Notes: generated from the sequence alone by a model not told the origin. A DNA stretch of 64,000 nucleotides from Bog-756 sp049517675 (GCA_049517675.1 JBEKRV010000013.1:1-64000); one strand, 5' to 3'; counted from the first letter of the stretch, positions 42,599 to 50,265 are shown. Program-made: numbers and translations.

Positions 42599-42985
42599 AT
42601 GGGCAGTGCAGGCGATGCCGAGCAGGTCGTCCTGGCGTTCTGCGACGCGTTCGACGGCCGCGACGCCGAGGCGCTGCGTCCGTTCTTCACCGACGACGTC
42701 GTCTACCACAACATCCCCCTCGAGCCGGCGGTCGGCATCGACGCCACCATCGCGTTCATCGAGGGCTTCTTCGGTATGTGCGACTCCATGACCATCGAGA
42801 ACGTCAACGTGGCCGCGCGCGGGGACGTGGTCCTGACGGAACGCGTGGACACGTTCACCGTGGGATCGGTGGTGGCCCCCCTGGCCGTCATGGGCACGTT
42901 CGAGGTGCGCGACGGAAGGATCAGCGCCTGGCGCGACTACTTCGACCTCGGCCAGATCACCGCGATGCTGTCCGGCGAGGGATAG
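42599..42985 (+). CDS. Limonene-1,2-epoxide hydrolase-like (SnoaL-fold) protein
   Basis: 128 aa. NTF2-like cone: FCDAFDGRDAEALRPFFTDDVVYHNIPLEPAVGIDATIAFIEGFF. The LEH catalytic triad Asp-Arg-Asp can be traced in LTERVDTF (Arg and Asp) and WRDYFDLGQ (Asp), as in Rv2740/EphG. Likely epoxide hydrolase with a hydrophobic substrate, though many relatives are untested. Good ribosome-binding site ggaggt, with a TAGCCT -10 at 42564. Confidence 0.83.
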   Translation: MGSAGDAEQVVLAFCDAFDGRDAEALRPFFTDDVVYHNIPLEPAVGIDATIAFIEGFFGMCDSMTIENVNVAARGDVVLTERVDTFTVGSVVAPLAVMGTFEVRDGRISAWRDYFDLGQITAMLSGEG

Positions 42986-43065
42986 CCGGCGCTCCCCGCT
43001 CCGCGGGCCGTTCCTCGGGACCTTGGCCTCTGTCGCCGGGGCGCCGGACTCGTGAGACTGCCAGG

Positions 43066-43608
43066 GTGATCGGGAGGACGACGAGAGGCGGGCCGGCGGC
43101 GGCCGGGCCGAGGACCGACCGGCGGTGGCTGGTCGGGTTCGAGCCGGTGTCCGAGCACCGTTGGCTCCCCACCGGTGGGCGGTCCGCACCCTGGGACGTC
43201 GAGGGGGAACTGGTCGCGGTCGCCGTGTTCGGCGGGGTGACGGTCGACCTCACCGAGGTGGGGAGCATGCCGTCCGAGGTGCGGGTCGACGCCTACGCCA
43301 TCGCGGGGAACGTCGACGTCTTCGTCCCGAGGGGCACCCGGGTCCGGTTGACGGGTCGCCACGTCAGCAGCAACCTGAGGCGAACGGTCCCGTCCCTGCT
43401 CGAGGACGAACAGGGACGGCTGGTCCGGCTCCACGTCCACGAGCTGCTGGGGGACGTGTCCCTCCGCTTCGCCTTCGAACGGAGGTCCATCCCGGAGCCC
43501 GTGGTCGCCGCGGTCGACGCCGTACCCGTCGGCCGCGTCGTGCACCGCCGCCCGTTCGGGTGGGGCGCCGCGTCGAGGCCGGCGGCCGTCGCCCGGGGAT
43601 CAGGCTGA
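43066..43608 (+). CDS. LiaF/YvqF C-terminal-like beta-helix protein
   Basis: 180 aa, no clear membrane helix. LVAVAVFGGVTVDLTEVGSMPSEVRVDAYAIAGNVDVFVPRGTRVRLTGRHVSSN follows the FGG-x-x-x-x-L...A-x-x-G-x-V-x-I-x-VP pattern of the LiaF C-terminal (YvqF) domain, which is seen with cell-envelope stress sensors. The N-terminal membrane part of LiaF is absent. GTG start; the hexamer GAGACT 6 nt upstream looks like a slightly off-consensus leaderless -10. It converges with the encapsulin gene. Confidence 0.68.
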   Translation: MIGRTTRGGPAAAGPRTDRRWLVGFEPVSEHRWLPTGGRSAPWDVEGELVAVAVFGGVTVDLTEVGSMPSEVRVDAYAIAGNVDVFVPRGTRVRLTGRHVSSNLRRTVPSLLEDEQGRLVRLHVHELLGDVSLRFAFERRSIPEPVVAAVDAVPVGRVVHRRPFGWGAASRPAAVARGSG

Positions 43609-43628
43609 GAACGTCACCGTGACCCTCA

Positions 43629-43644
43629 CCCCGGTGCGCCGGGG
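43629..43644. terminator. Hairpin between converging LiaF-like and encapsulin genes
   Basis: Perfect 6-bp GC stem (ccccgg / ccgggg) with tgcg loop, in the 98-bp gap between the two converging genes. Confidence 0.4.
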
Positions 43645-43706
43645 AGACGTGCGTCCGGGGGCGGTGCGGTGCACCCGTCGCCATCCGGGCCGCGTCGTCG
43701 TGCCGG

Positions 43707-44513
43707 TCAGGAGTAGGCGAGTTCGACCGCGGCCTCGGGTGTGTTCACCTGGAACGCCACGGTCTCCTCGACGAAGAGCACGACGGTCCCCCCGGTGGCT
43801 TCCCGGAAGCCGATCGAGAAGTCCTGGCCGACGGTGAGGGTGTAGTCGCCGCCGCGCTGCGAGAGGACGACCCCCCCTTGGATGGCGGGGGCCCAGACGA
43901 CCGGGCCGCCGAGAAGCTGGCCCAGGTGCTCGAGCACCGGGTAGCCGCCGCGCTCGATGGTCTCGGTCACCCCCGTGAAGCAGTCCGTGCCGAGGGCGAT
44001 GGCATAGGGTCCGGCGATGTCCGCCGTACGGAGGACCGTGACCGCCTTCGCCACCCGGTCGGGGTAAGCGCCGTAGTCGTCGCCGATGGCCACGGCCTCG
44101 TGGGGCGAGGCGTCGATGATCCCGACGGTGCCGGCCGCCGGGTCGCCGTGGAAGACCAGGTGGTCCTCGGCCAGGGCGGCCGACCGGCCGGCGTCGATGA
44201 CGGCCTGGAGATCGGGATCGCTCCCCCCGCGCTCCACGGTGTCGAGCTCGTCGCGGTCCAGGGTGAAGGGCACCCGTAGCTCGAGCAGCGGGAGCACCCG
44301 CCGCCGGGACGTCTCGACGGTGCCGAGTGGCGTGCCGTCGACCGGGTCGGTGCGACCGGTGGCGACCGCGGAGAGCTGCCAACCGAGTGGACCGGCGAAG
44401 TCGACGAGGCGCCGGGCCGCCAGGAAGTGCGCGATCGAGCGGGAGGCCTCCCCGTCGATCTGGGCCCACGCCGCATCGGTGACGGGAGCCAGCTCCCGCA
44501 TCAGGTGGTTCAT
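43707..44513 (-). CDS. Family 1 encapsulin shell protein (linocin M18-like)
   Basis: 268 aa, the normal length for a T=1 encapsulin. The family signature is intact: MNHLMRELAPVTDAAWAQIDGEASRSIAHFLAARRLVDFAGPLGW; RVPFTLDRDELDTVERGGSDPDL; GPYAIALGTDCFTGVTETIERGGYPVLEHL; VVWAPAIQGGVVLSQRGGDYTLTVGQDFSIGF; and LFVEETVAFQVNTPEAAVEL. It should self-assemble into an HK97-fold shell of about 24 nm and bind cargo tails on its inner wall. Its ATG overlaps the stop of the upstream cargo gene (ATGA), so shell and cargo are made together. Confidence 0.95.
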   Translation of the reverse strand: MNHLMRELAPVTDAAWAQIDGEASRSIAHFLAARRLVDFAGPLGWQLSAVATGRTDPVDGTPLGTVETSRRRVLPLLELRVPFTLDRDELDTVERGGSDPDLQAVIDAGRSAALAEDHLVFHGDPAAGTVGIIDASPHEAVAIGDDYGAYPDRVAKAVTVLRTADIAGPYAIALGTDCFTGVTETIERGGYPVLEHLGQLLGGPVVWAPAIQGGVVLSQRGGDYTLTVGQDFSIGFREATGGTVVLFVEETVAFQVNTPEAAVELAYS

Positions 44514-45235
44514 GTCCGTGACCTTCCTTCGTCTCGTAGATCGCCGATCCCGAGGCTGCCGTCGGGTACTGCCGCCGGGACGGCGAGGGGGTTGGGGGTC
44601 GGCGGTGCGATGCGGGTGAGGGTGTTGGCGTCCCGGTGGGAGAAGAGCTCGCTGCGGCCGGGGATCTCGAGCCGTCCCTCCTCCTCGTAGGACCAGGTGC
44701 CGTCGTCGTGGAGGGTGACCCGGATCCGGTAGTCGACGGTCCGGAAGTTGGCGTCGAGGAACGGGTTCGACAGGATCCCGTAGACCTCGGTGCCGAGCGT
44801 GGCCCGCAGTTCGAACTCGGTGGCATCGGCGGTGGCCGGACCGTTGGCCAGGAGGACCTGGCCCCGGGGGATCCCGAGGGTGAAGGTGATCTCCTCGGCG
44901 GCGGGCTCCCACAACCAGTAGCCGACCTGGTCATGGAAGGTCTCGACCTCTCCGGGCTTGACGATGTGGGTGTGGTACCGCAGGCCGTAGAACAGTTGCG
45001 GGCCGTTGGTCTGGCGGTCGATGGGTTGGAGCTCGTAATGCTCGACGAAGGAGTCGGTCCCGGTCCCGTCGGCGACCGGGTGGCGGTCGGACCCCCGCAC
45101 GCCCTCCCAGACGCCGGCCATCGGGCCGAGCGGGCCGAGGTTGGCCAGGGTGTCCGGGTCGCCGTCGGGCTCGGTGAAGATGTCGACGACGGTCTGCCCA
45201 CCTTCGCGCTCACCCGGACGACCCTCGACGTTCAC
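44510..45235 (-). CDS. Nitrobindin-like haem-binding beta-barrel protein with encapsulin cargo-loading peptide
   Basis: 241 aa. Residues about 28-205: beta-barrel of the nitrobindin/FABP-like haem-binding type (LGPLGPMAGVWEGVRGSDRHP, FVEHYELQPIDRQTNGPQLFYGLRYHTHIV, FHDQVGYWLWEPAAEEITFTLGIPRGQVLLANG) ending FSHRDANTLTRI, where the His near residue 200 is a candidate proximal haem ligand. Then comes a Pro/Ala linker and residues 224-241, PDGSLGIGDLRDEGRSRT, which match the DGSLxIGxL form of family 1 encapsulin targeting peptides. Nitrobindins bind haem and NO and isomerise peroxynitrite; that activity inside a shell is inference. Translated from GTG 45235 off a leaderless promoter and coupled to the encapsulin gene by ATGA. 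Confidence 0.87.
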   Translation of the reverse strand: MNVEGRPGEREGGQTVVDIFTEPDGDPDTLANLGPLGPMAGVWEGVRGSDRHPVADGTGTDSFVEHYELQPIDRQTNGPQLFYGLRYHTHIVKPGEVETFHDQVGYWLWEPAAEEITFTLGIPRGQVLLANGPATADATEFELRATLGTEVYGILSNPFLDANFRTVDYRIRVTLHDDGTWSYEEEGRLEIPGRSELFSHRDANTLTRIAPPTPNPLAVPAAVPDGSLGIGDLRDEGRSRT

Positions 45236-45242
45236 GGAGTCG

Positions 45243-45248
45243 ACGGTA
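45243..45248 (-). promoter_or_regulatory. -10 element TACCGT of a leaderless promoter for the encapsulin operon
   Basis: TACCGT on the minus strand is 7 nt before the GTG at 45235; it separates the operon from the ABC permease gene that ends 58 bp upstream. Confidence 0.6.
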
Positions 45249-45293
45249 CAGGCGATGGGAGGAGCTCGGCCACCCGGTCGGGTCCGCGGCGGT

Positions 45294-46145
45294 TCAGTCC
45301 GCGGTGCGACGGCGGTAGAGGTACGTGGCCAACGGGGCGAACACGACGAGGAGGACGACGGACCACGCCAGCGAGGCGACCACCGGGTGCTGCATCGGCC
45401 AGGCCGGGATCGAGGCCGACGGGTTCGGGTTGTGCCACAGCTGGCGGGCGGCCGCGGTCACCGCGCTCACCGGGTTCCAGTCGGCGATGGTCCGAAGCAC
45501 GACCGGCATTCGCTGGGTCGGGACCAGGGCGTTGGAGACGATGGCGAGCGGGAAGAGGATGACGAGACCCACCCCTTGTGCGGACTCGGGGCCCTTGCTC
45601 ACCATGCCCAGGCACGCGCAGCCCCACGACAGCGCGTAGCTGAACAGCAGGAAGACCCCGAATCCGGCGACGGTCGAGAGCACGCTGCCGCCGGGCCGCC
45701 AGCCGACCACCAGCCCGGTGATGGCGACGATGGCCGCGCAGATCACCGCGGTCGACAGGTCGGCGAGGGACCGTCCCACCAGGATGGCCGGACGCCACAT
45801 CGGCAACGTGCGGAAGCGGTCGATCACCCCGCTGTTGAGGTCGGTGCTCAAGCCGACCGCCGTGCCCATGGACGACGTGGTGAGATTGAGGGCGAGGAGC
45901 CCGGCGATGGCGAAATCCGCGTAGGTGCCACCGCCGGGGAGGACGACTCCGGCACCGAAGACGTAGACGAACAACAGGGTGAAGAGGACCGGCTGGATGG
46001 TCACGTCGGAGAGCTGCAGTGGCTCACGGGCGATGTGGACGAGATTCCGCCCGGTGAGCACGACGACGTCGCACACCTTCCGGACCGGTCCGGTCGGGCG
46101 GGGCCGGCGGGCCGCGGGGGCGACGGGGGCGACGGCGACGGTCAT
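45294..46145 (-). CDS. ABC-2-type permease (DrrB-like)
   Basis: 283 aa, six membrane segments (QPVLFTLLFVYVFGAGVVL, FAIAGLLALNLTTSSMGTAVGLS, STAVICAAIVAITGLVVGW, TVAGFGVFLLFSYALSWGCACLGM, GVGLVILFPLAIVSNALVP, VVASLAWSVVLLVVFAPLATYLY). GVIDRFRTLPMWRPAILVGRSLAD is the E/D-RFR amphipathic motif of daunorubicin-type exporters. Partner of the ATPase gene, with a 4-nt ATGA overlap. Substrate unknown; exports a hydrophobic compound by family. Confidence 0.93.
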   Translation of the reverse strand: MTVAVAPVAPAARRPRPTGPVRKVCDVVVLTGRNLVHIAREPLQLSDVTIQPVLFTLLFVYVFGAGVVLPGGGTYADFAIAGLLALNLTTSSMGTAVGLSTDLNSGVIDRFRTLPMWRPAILVGRSLADLSTAVICAAIVAITGLVVGWRPGGSVLSTVAGFGVFLLFSYALSWGCACLGMVSKGPESAQGVGLVILFPLAIVSNALVPTQRMPVVLRTIADWNPVSAVTAAARQLWHNPNPSASIPAWPMQHPVVASLAWSVVLLVVFAPLATYLYRRRTAD

Positions 46146-47173
46146 CGGACCTGCCCCGCCGTTCCACTGGCCACCGTCGGGCGGTGCTCGCCGTCGGTGT
46201 CGAACGTGTCGTCGGTGTCGTCCCCGGAGTCCGAGGACGGGTGCCCGGTGAGTGCGAAGAAGACGTCGTCGAGCGAGGGCTGGTGGACCTCGACGTCGTC
46301 GACCGCGATGTCCGCGGCATCGAGCGCGCGCACCACCGTCGTCGCCAGACCCGTCTCGCTCCGTACGGGCGCCCGCAGTCGCCGTCCGTCGTGGCTCACG
46401 TGGACGGGACCGGAGACGAAGGGCTCGAGGGCCGCCGGAGCCAGGGGGGAGGGGGTGCTGAGGGTGACCTCGAGCCGCGCCCCGCCGGTCTCCGACTTGA
46501 GGTCGCCCGAGGTCCCGTCGGCGATGACCCGACCGTGGTCGATCACGACGATGCGGTCGGCGAGCTCGTCGGCCTCGTCGAGGTACTGCGTGGTCAGGAG
46601 CAGGGTGACCCCGTCGTCCACCAGCCCGCGGATGACGTCCCACATCCGGACCCTGCTGGTGGGATCGAGTCCGGTGGTGGGCTCGTCGAGGAAGAGCACC
46701 GGAGGGCGGGTGACGAGGCCGGCAGCCAGGTCGAGGCGGCGGCGCATCCCTCCCGAGTAACCCTTCAGGACCCGGTCGGCCGCGTCGGCCAGGTCGAACT
46801 GGTCGAGCAGTTCGGCGGCCCGGGCCTGTGCGTCGGGACGTCGGAGCCCGCTGAGCCGTCCGATCATCACCAGGTTCTGGCGGCCGGTGAGCAGCCCGTC
46901 GACGGTGGCGTCCTGTGCGGTGACGCCGATGCTGCGCTGTACCGCGGCGGGGTCGCGCAGGACGTCGTGGCCGGCCACCCACGCGGAGCCGGAGTCCGGA
47001 GCGGTCAGGGTGGTCAGGATGCGCACCGCCGTGGTCTTGCCGGCACCGTTCGGGCCGAGGACGGCCAGGATCGCCCCGGCCGGTACGGCGAGATCCACGC
47101 CGGCCAGGGCGACGGTGGAGCCGTAACGCTTGGTCAGACCCTCCGCACAGATGGTCGGTCGCTCGTTGGTCAT
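46142..47173 (-). CDS. ABC transporter ATP-binding protein (DrrA-like)
   Basis: 343 aa. Walker A GPNGAGKTT, signature GYSGGMRRRLDLAAGL, Walker B PPVLFLDEPTTGLDP, H-loop region LTTQYLDEADELADRIVVIDHGRVIADGT. The C-terminal DrrA extension (residues about 230-300) is present. Powers the adjoining permease. Its start, preceded by aaggaacc, faces the divergent TetR gene across an 84-bp region with inverted repeats that should be the operator. Confidence 0.95.
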   Translation of the reverse strand: MTNERPTICAEGLTKRYGSTVALAGVDLAVPAGAILAVLGPNGAGKTTAVRILTTLTAPDSGSAWVAGHDVLRDPAAVQRSIGVTAQDATVDGLLTGRQNLVMIGRLSGLRRPDAQARAAELLDQFDLADAADRVLKGYSGGMRRRLDLAAGLVTRPPVLFLDEPTTGLDPTSRVRMWDVIRGLVDDGVTLLLTTQYLDEADELADRIVVIDHGRVIADGTSGDLKSETGGARLEVTLSTPSPLAPAALEPFVSGPVHVSHDGRRLRAPVRSETGLATTVVRALDAADIAVDDVEVHQPSLDDVFFALTGHPSSDSGDDTDDTFDTDGEHRPTVASGTAGQVR

Positions 47174-47187
47174 GGTTCCTTACCGGT

Positions 47188-47257
47188 CGGTCAGCAGGTT
47201 ACGTCTACGAACCGCATCGTAGAGACCTGCTGACCGGTCGTCAAGTAGACTGCTGAC
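47188..47257. promoter_or_regulatory. Candidate TetR operator: inverted and direct repeats
   Basis: cggtcagcaggt (47188-47199) is the exact reverse complement of acctgctgaccg (47225-47236). Part of the right arm, ctgctgac, is repeated directly at 47250-47257 against the TetR ATG. The repeats flank and overlap both divergent promoters, so binding would repress the exporter and the regulator together. Confidence 0.65.
47246..47251 (+). promoter_or_regulatory. -10 element TAGACT of a leaderless promoter for tetR
   Basis: TAGACT is 6 nt before the ATG at 47258; its last two bases are inside the third repeat copy. Confidence 0.65.
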
Positions 47258-47884
47258 ATGGATCCAGTCATCGATCGTGCAGTGACCATCGGAGTGGAGC
47301 CGGTGGACCCCGACCCGGCCGCGGCGCCTTCCACCACCCGCGACCGGATCCTCGACATCTCCCTGGAGCTGTTCTCCACCCAGGGGTACGACAAGACCTC
47401 GCTGCGCCAGATCGCGGAGCGGCTCGGGTACTCGAAGGCGGCGATCTACTACCACTTCGCCAGCAAGGAGGACATCCTCATGGCCCTCCACCTGCGGCTG
47501 CACGAGTTCGGCCGCGACGCCCTGCGGGCCGTGGAGGACGACGACTCCTCACCCGCGCTGTGGGCGGAGCTCCTGGACCAGCTGATCGACCAGATGCTCA
47601 CGCATCGGGCCCTGTTCATCCTGCACGAGCGGAACCAGGCTGCGATCGAGGAGCTCCACCGGGAGCGGTCCGACGCCGATCACGAGGACCTCCAGATCCG
47701 GTTCCGCAGGGCACTGTCGAACGATGCGGTACCGGTGGAGACCCGGGTACGCATGTCGTGCGCGTTCGGTGCGGCCATGAGCGGCCTCGTCCTGGCCGGC
47801 GACGTCTTCGCGGACGTCCCGTCCGAGGAGCTCGGCCGCATGCTGAGGGACGCTGTCCATGCGCTCCTCGGGGAGCCCCGGTAG
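47258..47884 (+). CDS. TetR-family transcriptional regulator
   Basis: 208 aa. N-terminal helix-turn-helix TRDRILDISLELFSTQGYDKTSLRQIAERLGYSKAAIYYHFASKEDILMAL is classic TetR. The C-terminal ligand-binding half is helical (LWAELLDQLIDQMLTHRALFILHERNQAAIEEL). Divergent from the DrrAB-type exporter and most likely its ligand-responsive repressor. Translation from a leaderless mRNA. Confidence 0.93.
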   Translation: MDPVIDRAVTIGVEPVDPDPAAAPSTTRDRILDISLELFSTQGYDKTSLRQIAERLGYSKAAIYYHFASKEDILMALHLRLHEFGRDALRAVEDDDSSPALWAELLDQLIDQMLTHRALFILHERNQAAIEELHRERSDADHEDLQIRFRRALSNDAVPVETRVRMSCAFGAAMSGLVLAGDVFADVPSEELGRMLRDAVHALLGEPR

Positions 47885-47891
47885 CCGCTGG

Positions 47892-48095
47892 TCAGCCGAC
47901 GGACCCGGGGAGCGTGCGACCGAGCACCTCGGTCAGCCGGGACTCGAGCTGGAGCTCGAAGGCGAGGAGGCTGTCGAGCTCGGCGAGCGGGGCCCCGACG
48001 GGCACGCCGCGCAAGGAGCGCAGCTGGTCCTCCGTGTCGTGTCGCCGGGCGTGGCTCCGCGCGATGGCGATGAGTGTCTCTGTTCGGTGGTTCAT
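47892..48095 (-). CDS. Small helical hypothetical protein
   Basis: 67 aa: MNHRTETLIAIARSHARRHD... then two amphipathic helices ending LGRTLPGSVG. aggaacgacccgg precedes the ATG. No family recognised. It ends 7 bp from the converging tetR stop. Coding is plausible but not proven. Confidence 0.45.
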   Translation of the reverse strand: MNHRTETLIAIARSHARRHDTEDQLRSLRGVPVGAPLAELDSLLAFELQLESRLTEVLGRTLPGSVG

Positions 48096-48429
48096 CCGGG
48101 TCGTTCCTGTCGTGGTCGTGTGGGTCCGTCGGACCGTGTCGGCAGCGGACTGCGACGACGACCGGGAGACCCCCTCTCGCAGTACGTGCGGGCAGGCCAC
48201 CGGGGTGCCGGGGGCCGCTTCCGCCGATCCAGCCATCTCGTCGGTGGCGGGCGACGTGCGGCCGGGCGCCGCAGTCCACAGGGACTCGCGACGCACGGAT
48301 CCGCACGGATCGTGCGTTCTGCGTTGCCACCAGGCTACATGCTCGAAGCCGACGGACGGACAGGAGCGGATCGGGGAGGATCGGGGCGGGCCTGGTGCCG
48401 ACCGTGTGATCGGTGCTGCGCTCACTGCG
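48096..48429. other. Gene-poor interval with palindromic sequence
   Basis: I see no convincing gene. It holds an inverted repeat acgcacg ... cgtgcgt (48291-48317) around a duplicated acggat, and on the minus strand a TAGCCT -10 candidate (48331-48336) that could drive the small protein gene through a leader of about 230 nt. Confidence 0.4.
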
Positions 48430-48486
48430 GTGTGCTCGGTGAAGTGTGCTCGGCGAAGTGTGCTCAGTGACCGTGTGCTCAGTGCA
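48430..48486. repeat. Four 14-15-bp tandem repeats (gtgtgctcggtgaa type)
   Basis: Copies at 48430-48443, 48444-48457, 48458-48472 and 48473-48486, differing at two or three bases. The last copy contains the stop codon and last codons of the VOC gene. Confidence 0.85.
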
Positions 48487-48895
48487 GTCGGACGCTCCCG
48501 TCGGGGAGGATCGTCCACCCCGGGTTGTGGGCGACCTCCCACGGATGGCCGTCGGGGTCGACGAAGACACCGGAATAGCCTCCCCAGAAGGTGGGCGCAC
48601 CCGGCCTCCCGATCGGGGCCCCGGCGGCGGCCGCGGCGTCGAGGACCCGGTCCACCTCGTCCGGGGATCCCACGTTGTGGGCGAATGTCACGCCACCCCA
48701 CCCGCCCGGATCGGCGACCACGCTGTCCCGGGCGAGTTCGGACCTGTCCCAGAGCGCGACGACCATGCCACCCGCCTGGAAGAACACGACTTCACCGTCG
48801 GGCGACTCGCCCGACCAACCGAGGGCTTCGTAGAAGGCCCGGGACCGAGCGATGTCAGTCACGCCGAGCGTCACGAGGGAGACCCGCTGCTCCAT
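48479..48895 (-). CDS. VOC-family protein
   Basis: 138 aa. MEQRVSLVTLGVTDIARSRAFYEALGWSGES and GVTFAHNVGSPDEVDRVLDAAAAAGAPIGRPG ... YSGVFVDPDGHPWEVAHNPGW are the paired modules of a VOC domain, close to the actinobacterial 'glyoxalase/bleomycin resistance' subgroup with a GWGGVTFAHN middle. Substrate unknown. gggagg 8 nt before the ATG supports the start. Its 3' end is built from the tandem repeat. Confidence 0.88.
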   Translation of the reverse strand: MEQRVSLVTLGVTDIARSRAFYEALGWSGESPDGEVVFFQAGGMVVALWDRSELARDSVVADPGGWGGVTFAHNVGSPDEVDRVLDAAAAAGAPIGRPGAPTFWGGYSGVFVDPDGHPWEVAHNPGWTILPDGSVRLH

Positions 48896-49085
48896 GCCGT
48901 CAGCCTCCCACGCAGCCGACCCGTGCGTCTGCACCGACCGGTGGCGGCCCGTGGGGATCCGCGCCCACCGGCGTCCCTGGGCCGGGGCGCCCACGGGTAC
49001 CGTGTGCGCATGGGTGCGCGGAGGTCACGGGTGGACGGGCGGACCGCCGGCGCGTCGGCGACCGGCGGCCGCTCAGGAGGCGGTC

Positions 49086-49337
49086 ATGCCTGAAGGGGGA
49101 GAACCCCAGTCGCCCCTGTGGTTCGAGCGGACGACCCGGGGCGTGGGATTCCACCCGGTGACCTGGCAGGGGAGGTCGACCATCTTCTTGTACTTCCTCC
49201 TGGTGGCCACGGCGATCTTCATCTACTCCCAGCTGATCCTCACCGTGTTCGTGATCGGGTTCTACACCATCGTGTTCACACTGGTCGTCGCCGTGAAGTC
49301 CGACCTGATGAAGGGATGGCCCCCCGGCCGTGGCTGA
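49086..49337 (+). CDS. Small membrane protein
   Basis: 83 aa. A polar N-terminus with WFERTTRGVGFHPVTWQGR is followed by two hydrophobic segments (IFLYFLLVATAIFIYSQLI, TVFVIGFYTIVFTLVVAV) and a basic end. I recognise the general type (short two-helix protein with an N-terminal W-x-x-x-x-GW-x-P-x-x-W-x-G motif) but no function. aggagg 5 nt before the ATG makes expression likely. Confidence 0.72.
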   Translation: MPEGGEPQSPLWFERTTRGVGFHPVTWQGRSTIFLYFLLVATAIFIYSQLILTVFVIGFYTIVFTLVVAVKSDLMKGWPPGRG

Positions 49338-49350
49338 CCGTCCGGCCGGA

Positions 49351-50265
49351 TCACGCCGGACGCGTCGCACCGACGAATCCACCCCACTCCGCCGGCTCGA
49401 CGCGCACGACGGCGCCGGTGTGCGGGGCGTCGACCATGAGTCCGGATCCCACGTAGATGCCCACGTGGTCCACCCCGGTCGGGCCGGTGCCGAAGAAGAC
49501 CAGGTCCCCGGGTAGGACGGTCGCCCCGTCCGGCACAGCCGGACCGGCGTCGTACTGGTCCTGGGCCACCCGGGGGAGGCGGACGCCGGCAGCCCCGTAG
49601 GCGGCCTGTGCCAGGCCGGAACAGTCGAAGCCGTCGGGTCCCGTCCCACCCCACACGTAGGGCGTTCCCAGCTGCTCGGCGGCGAAGGAGAGGGCGGTGA
49701 CGACCGTCCCGTCGACGGTCGGGTCCGCGGCGAAGGCGATGGACAGCACGAGCACGGTGTCCACGTAGGGGGTCGAGTGGTTGTAGTCGAGGACGGCCGA
49801 CCGCAGCGTGGCAGCCCTGCCGCCACCGTCGGCACAGAGCATCGCCGCCGCCGTGTAGACCGCATCGACCGGGTCGTACGGGTCGGGCGGCGAGGCACCC
49901 CCCGGCCCGACGGTGGCGTAGGCGGCGAACGTCGCCGGCTCGAACTGCATCGGGCCTTCGGCCCCGGCCGCGTTGGCACCGGAGTCGACCCCGGGCGCCG
50001 TCGACCGACCGCTGTCGGACTCGACGGCGCCGATGGCAGCGAGGACCGACCACGGGAGCCCGGGACAGGTCGCGGCCGCCGAGGAGTCCAACGCCGTCCA
50101 TCCGGTCGTAAGCGCGGGGGAGGCCTGCGCCGGCGTCGGGGATCCGCCGGACGAGGTCGCGGCCGAGGGAGTGCCGGGACCGCCGCCGATGGCCGCCACG
50201 AGGCTGGCCAGACCGACGACCGGCACGATGACGGTGAGGGCGACGACGCCCAGGAACTTTCCCAC
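49351..50265 (-). CDS. Cell-wall hydrolase: transglycosylase-like plus NlpC/P60 domain
   Basis: 304 aa. Signal or anchor (FLGVVALTVIVPVVGLASLVAA), then a lytic-transglycosylase-like domain (CPGLPWSVLAAIGAVESDSGRS with catalytic Glu, GAEGPMQFEPATFAAYA) and a C-terminal NlpC/P60 endopeptidase (PYVWGGTGPDGFDCSGLAQAAYGAAGV, nucleophile Cys; VDHVGIYVGSGLMVDAP, His). It should cut peptidoglycan glycan and stem peptides during growth or division. GTG start with gaggt 8-10 nt upstream; a longer open frame upstream is not used because it would hide the signal sequence. Confidence 0.9.
   Translation of the reverse strand: MGKFLGVVALTVIVPVVGLASLVAAIGGGPGTPSAATSSGGSPTPAQASPALTTGWTALDSSAAATCPGLPWSVLAAIGAVESDSGRSTAPGVDSGANAAGAEGPMQFEPATFAAYATVGPGGASPPDPYDPVDAVYTAAAMLCADGGGRAATLRSAVLDYNHSTPYVDTVLVLSIAFAADPTVDGTVVTALSFAAEQLGTPYVWGGTGPDGFDCSGLAQAAYGAAGVRLPRVAQDQYDAGPAVPDGATVLPGDLVFFGTGPTGVDHVGIYVGSGLMVDAPHTGAVVRVEPAEWGGFVGATRPA

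Noticed and set aside
48430..48486. CRISPR-like or integration-site repeat
   Set aside because: Units are contiguous without spacers and there is no integrase or tRNA nearby.
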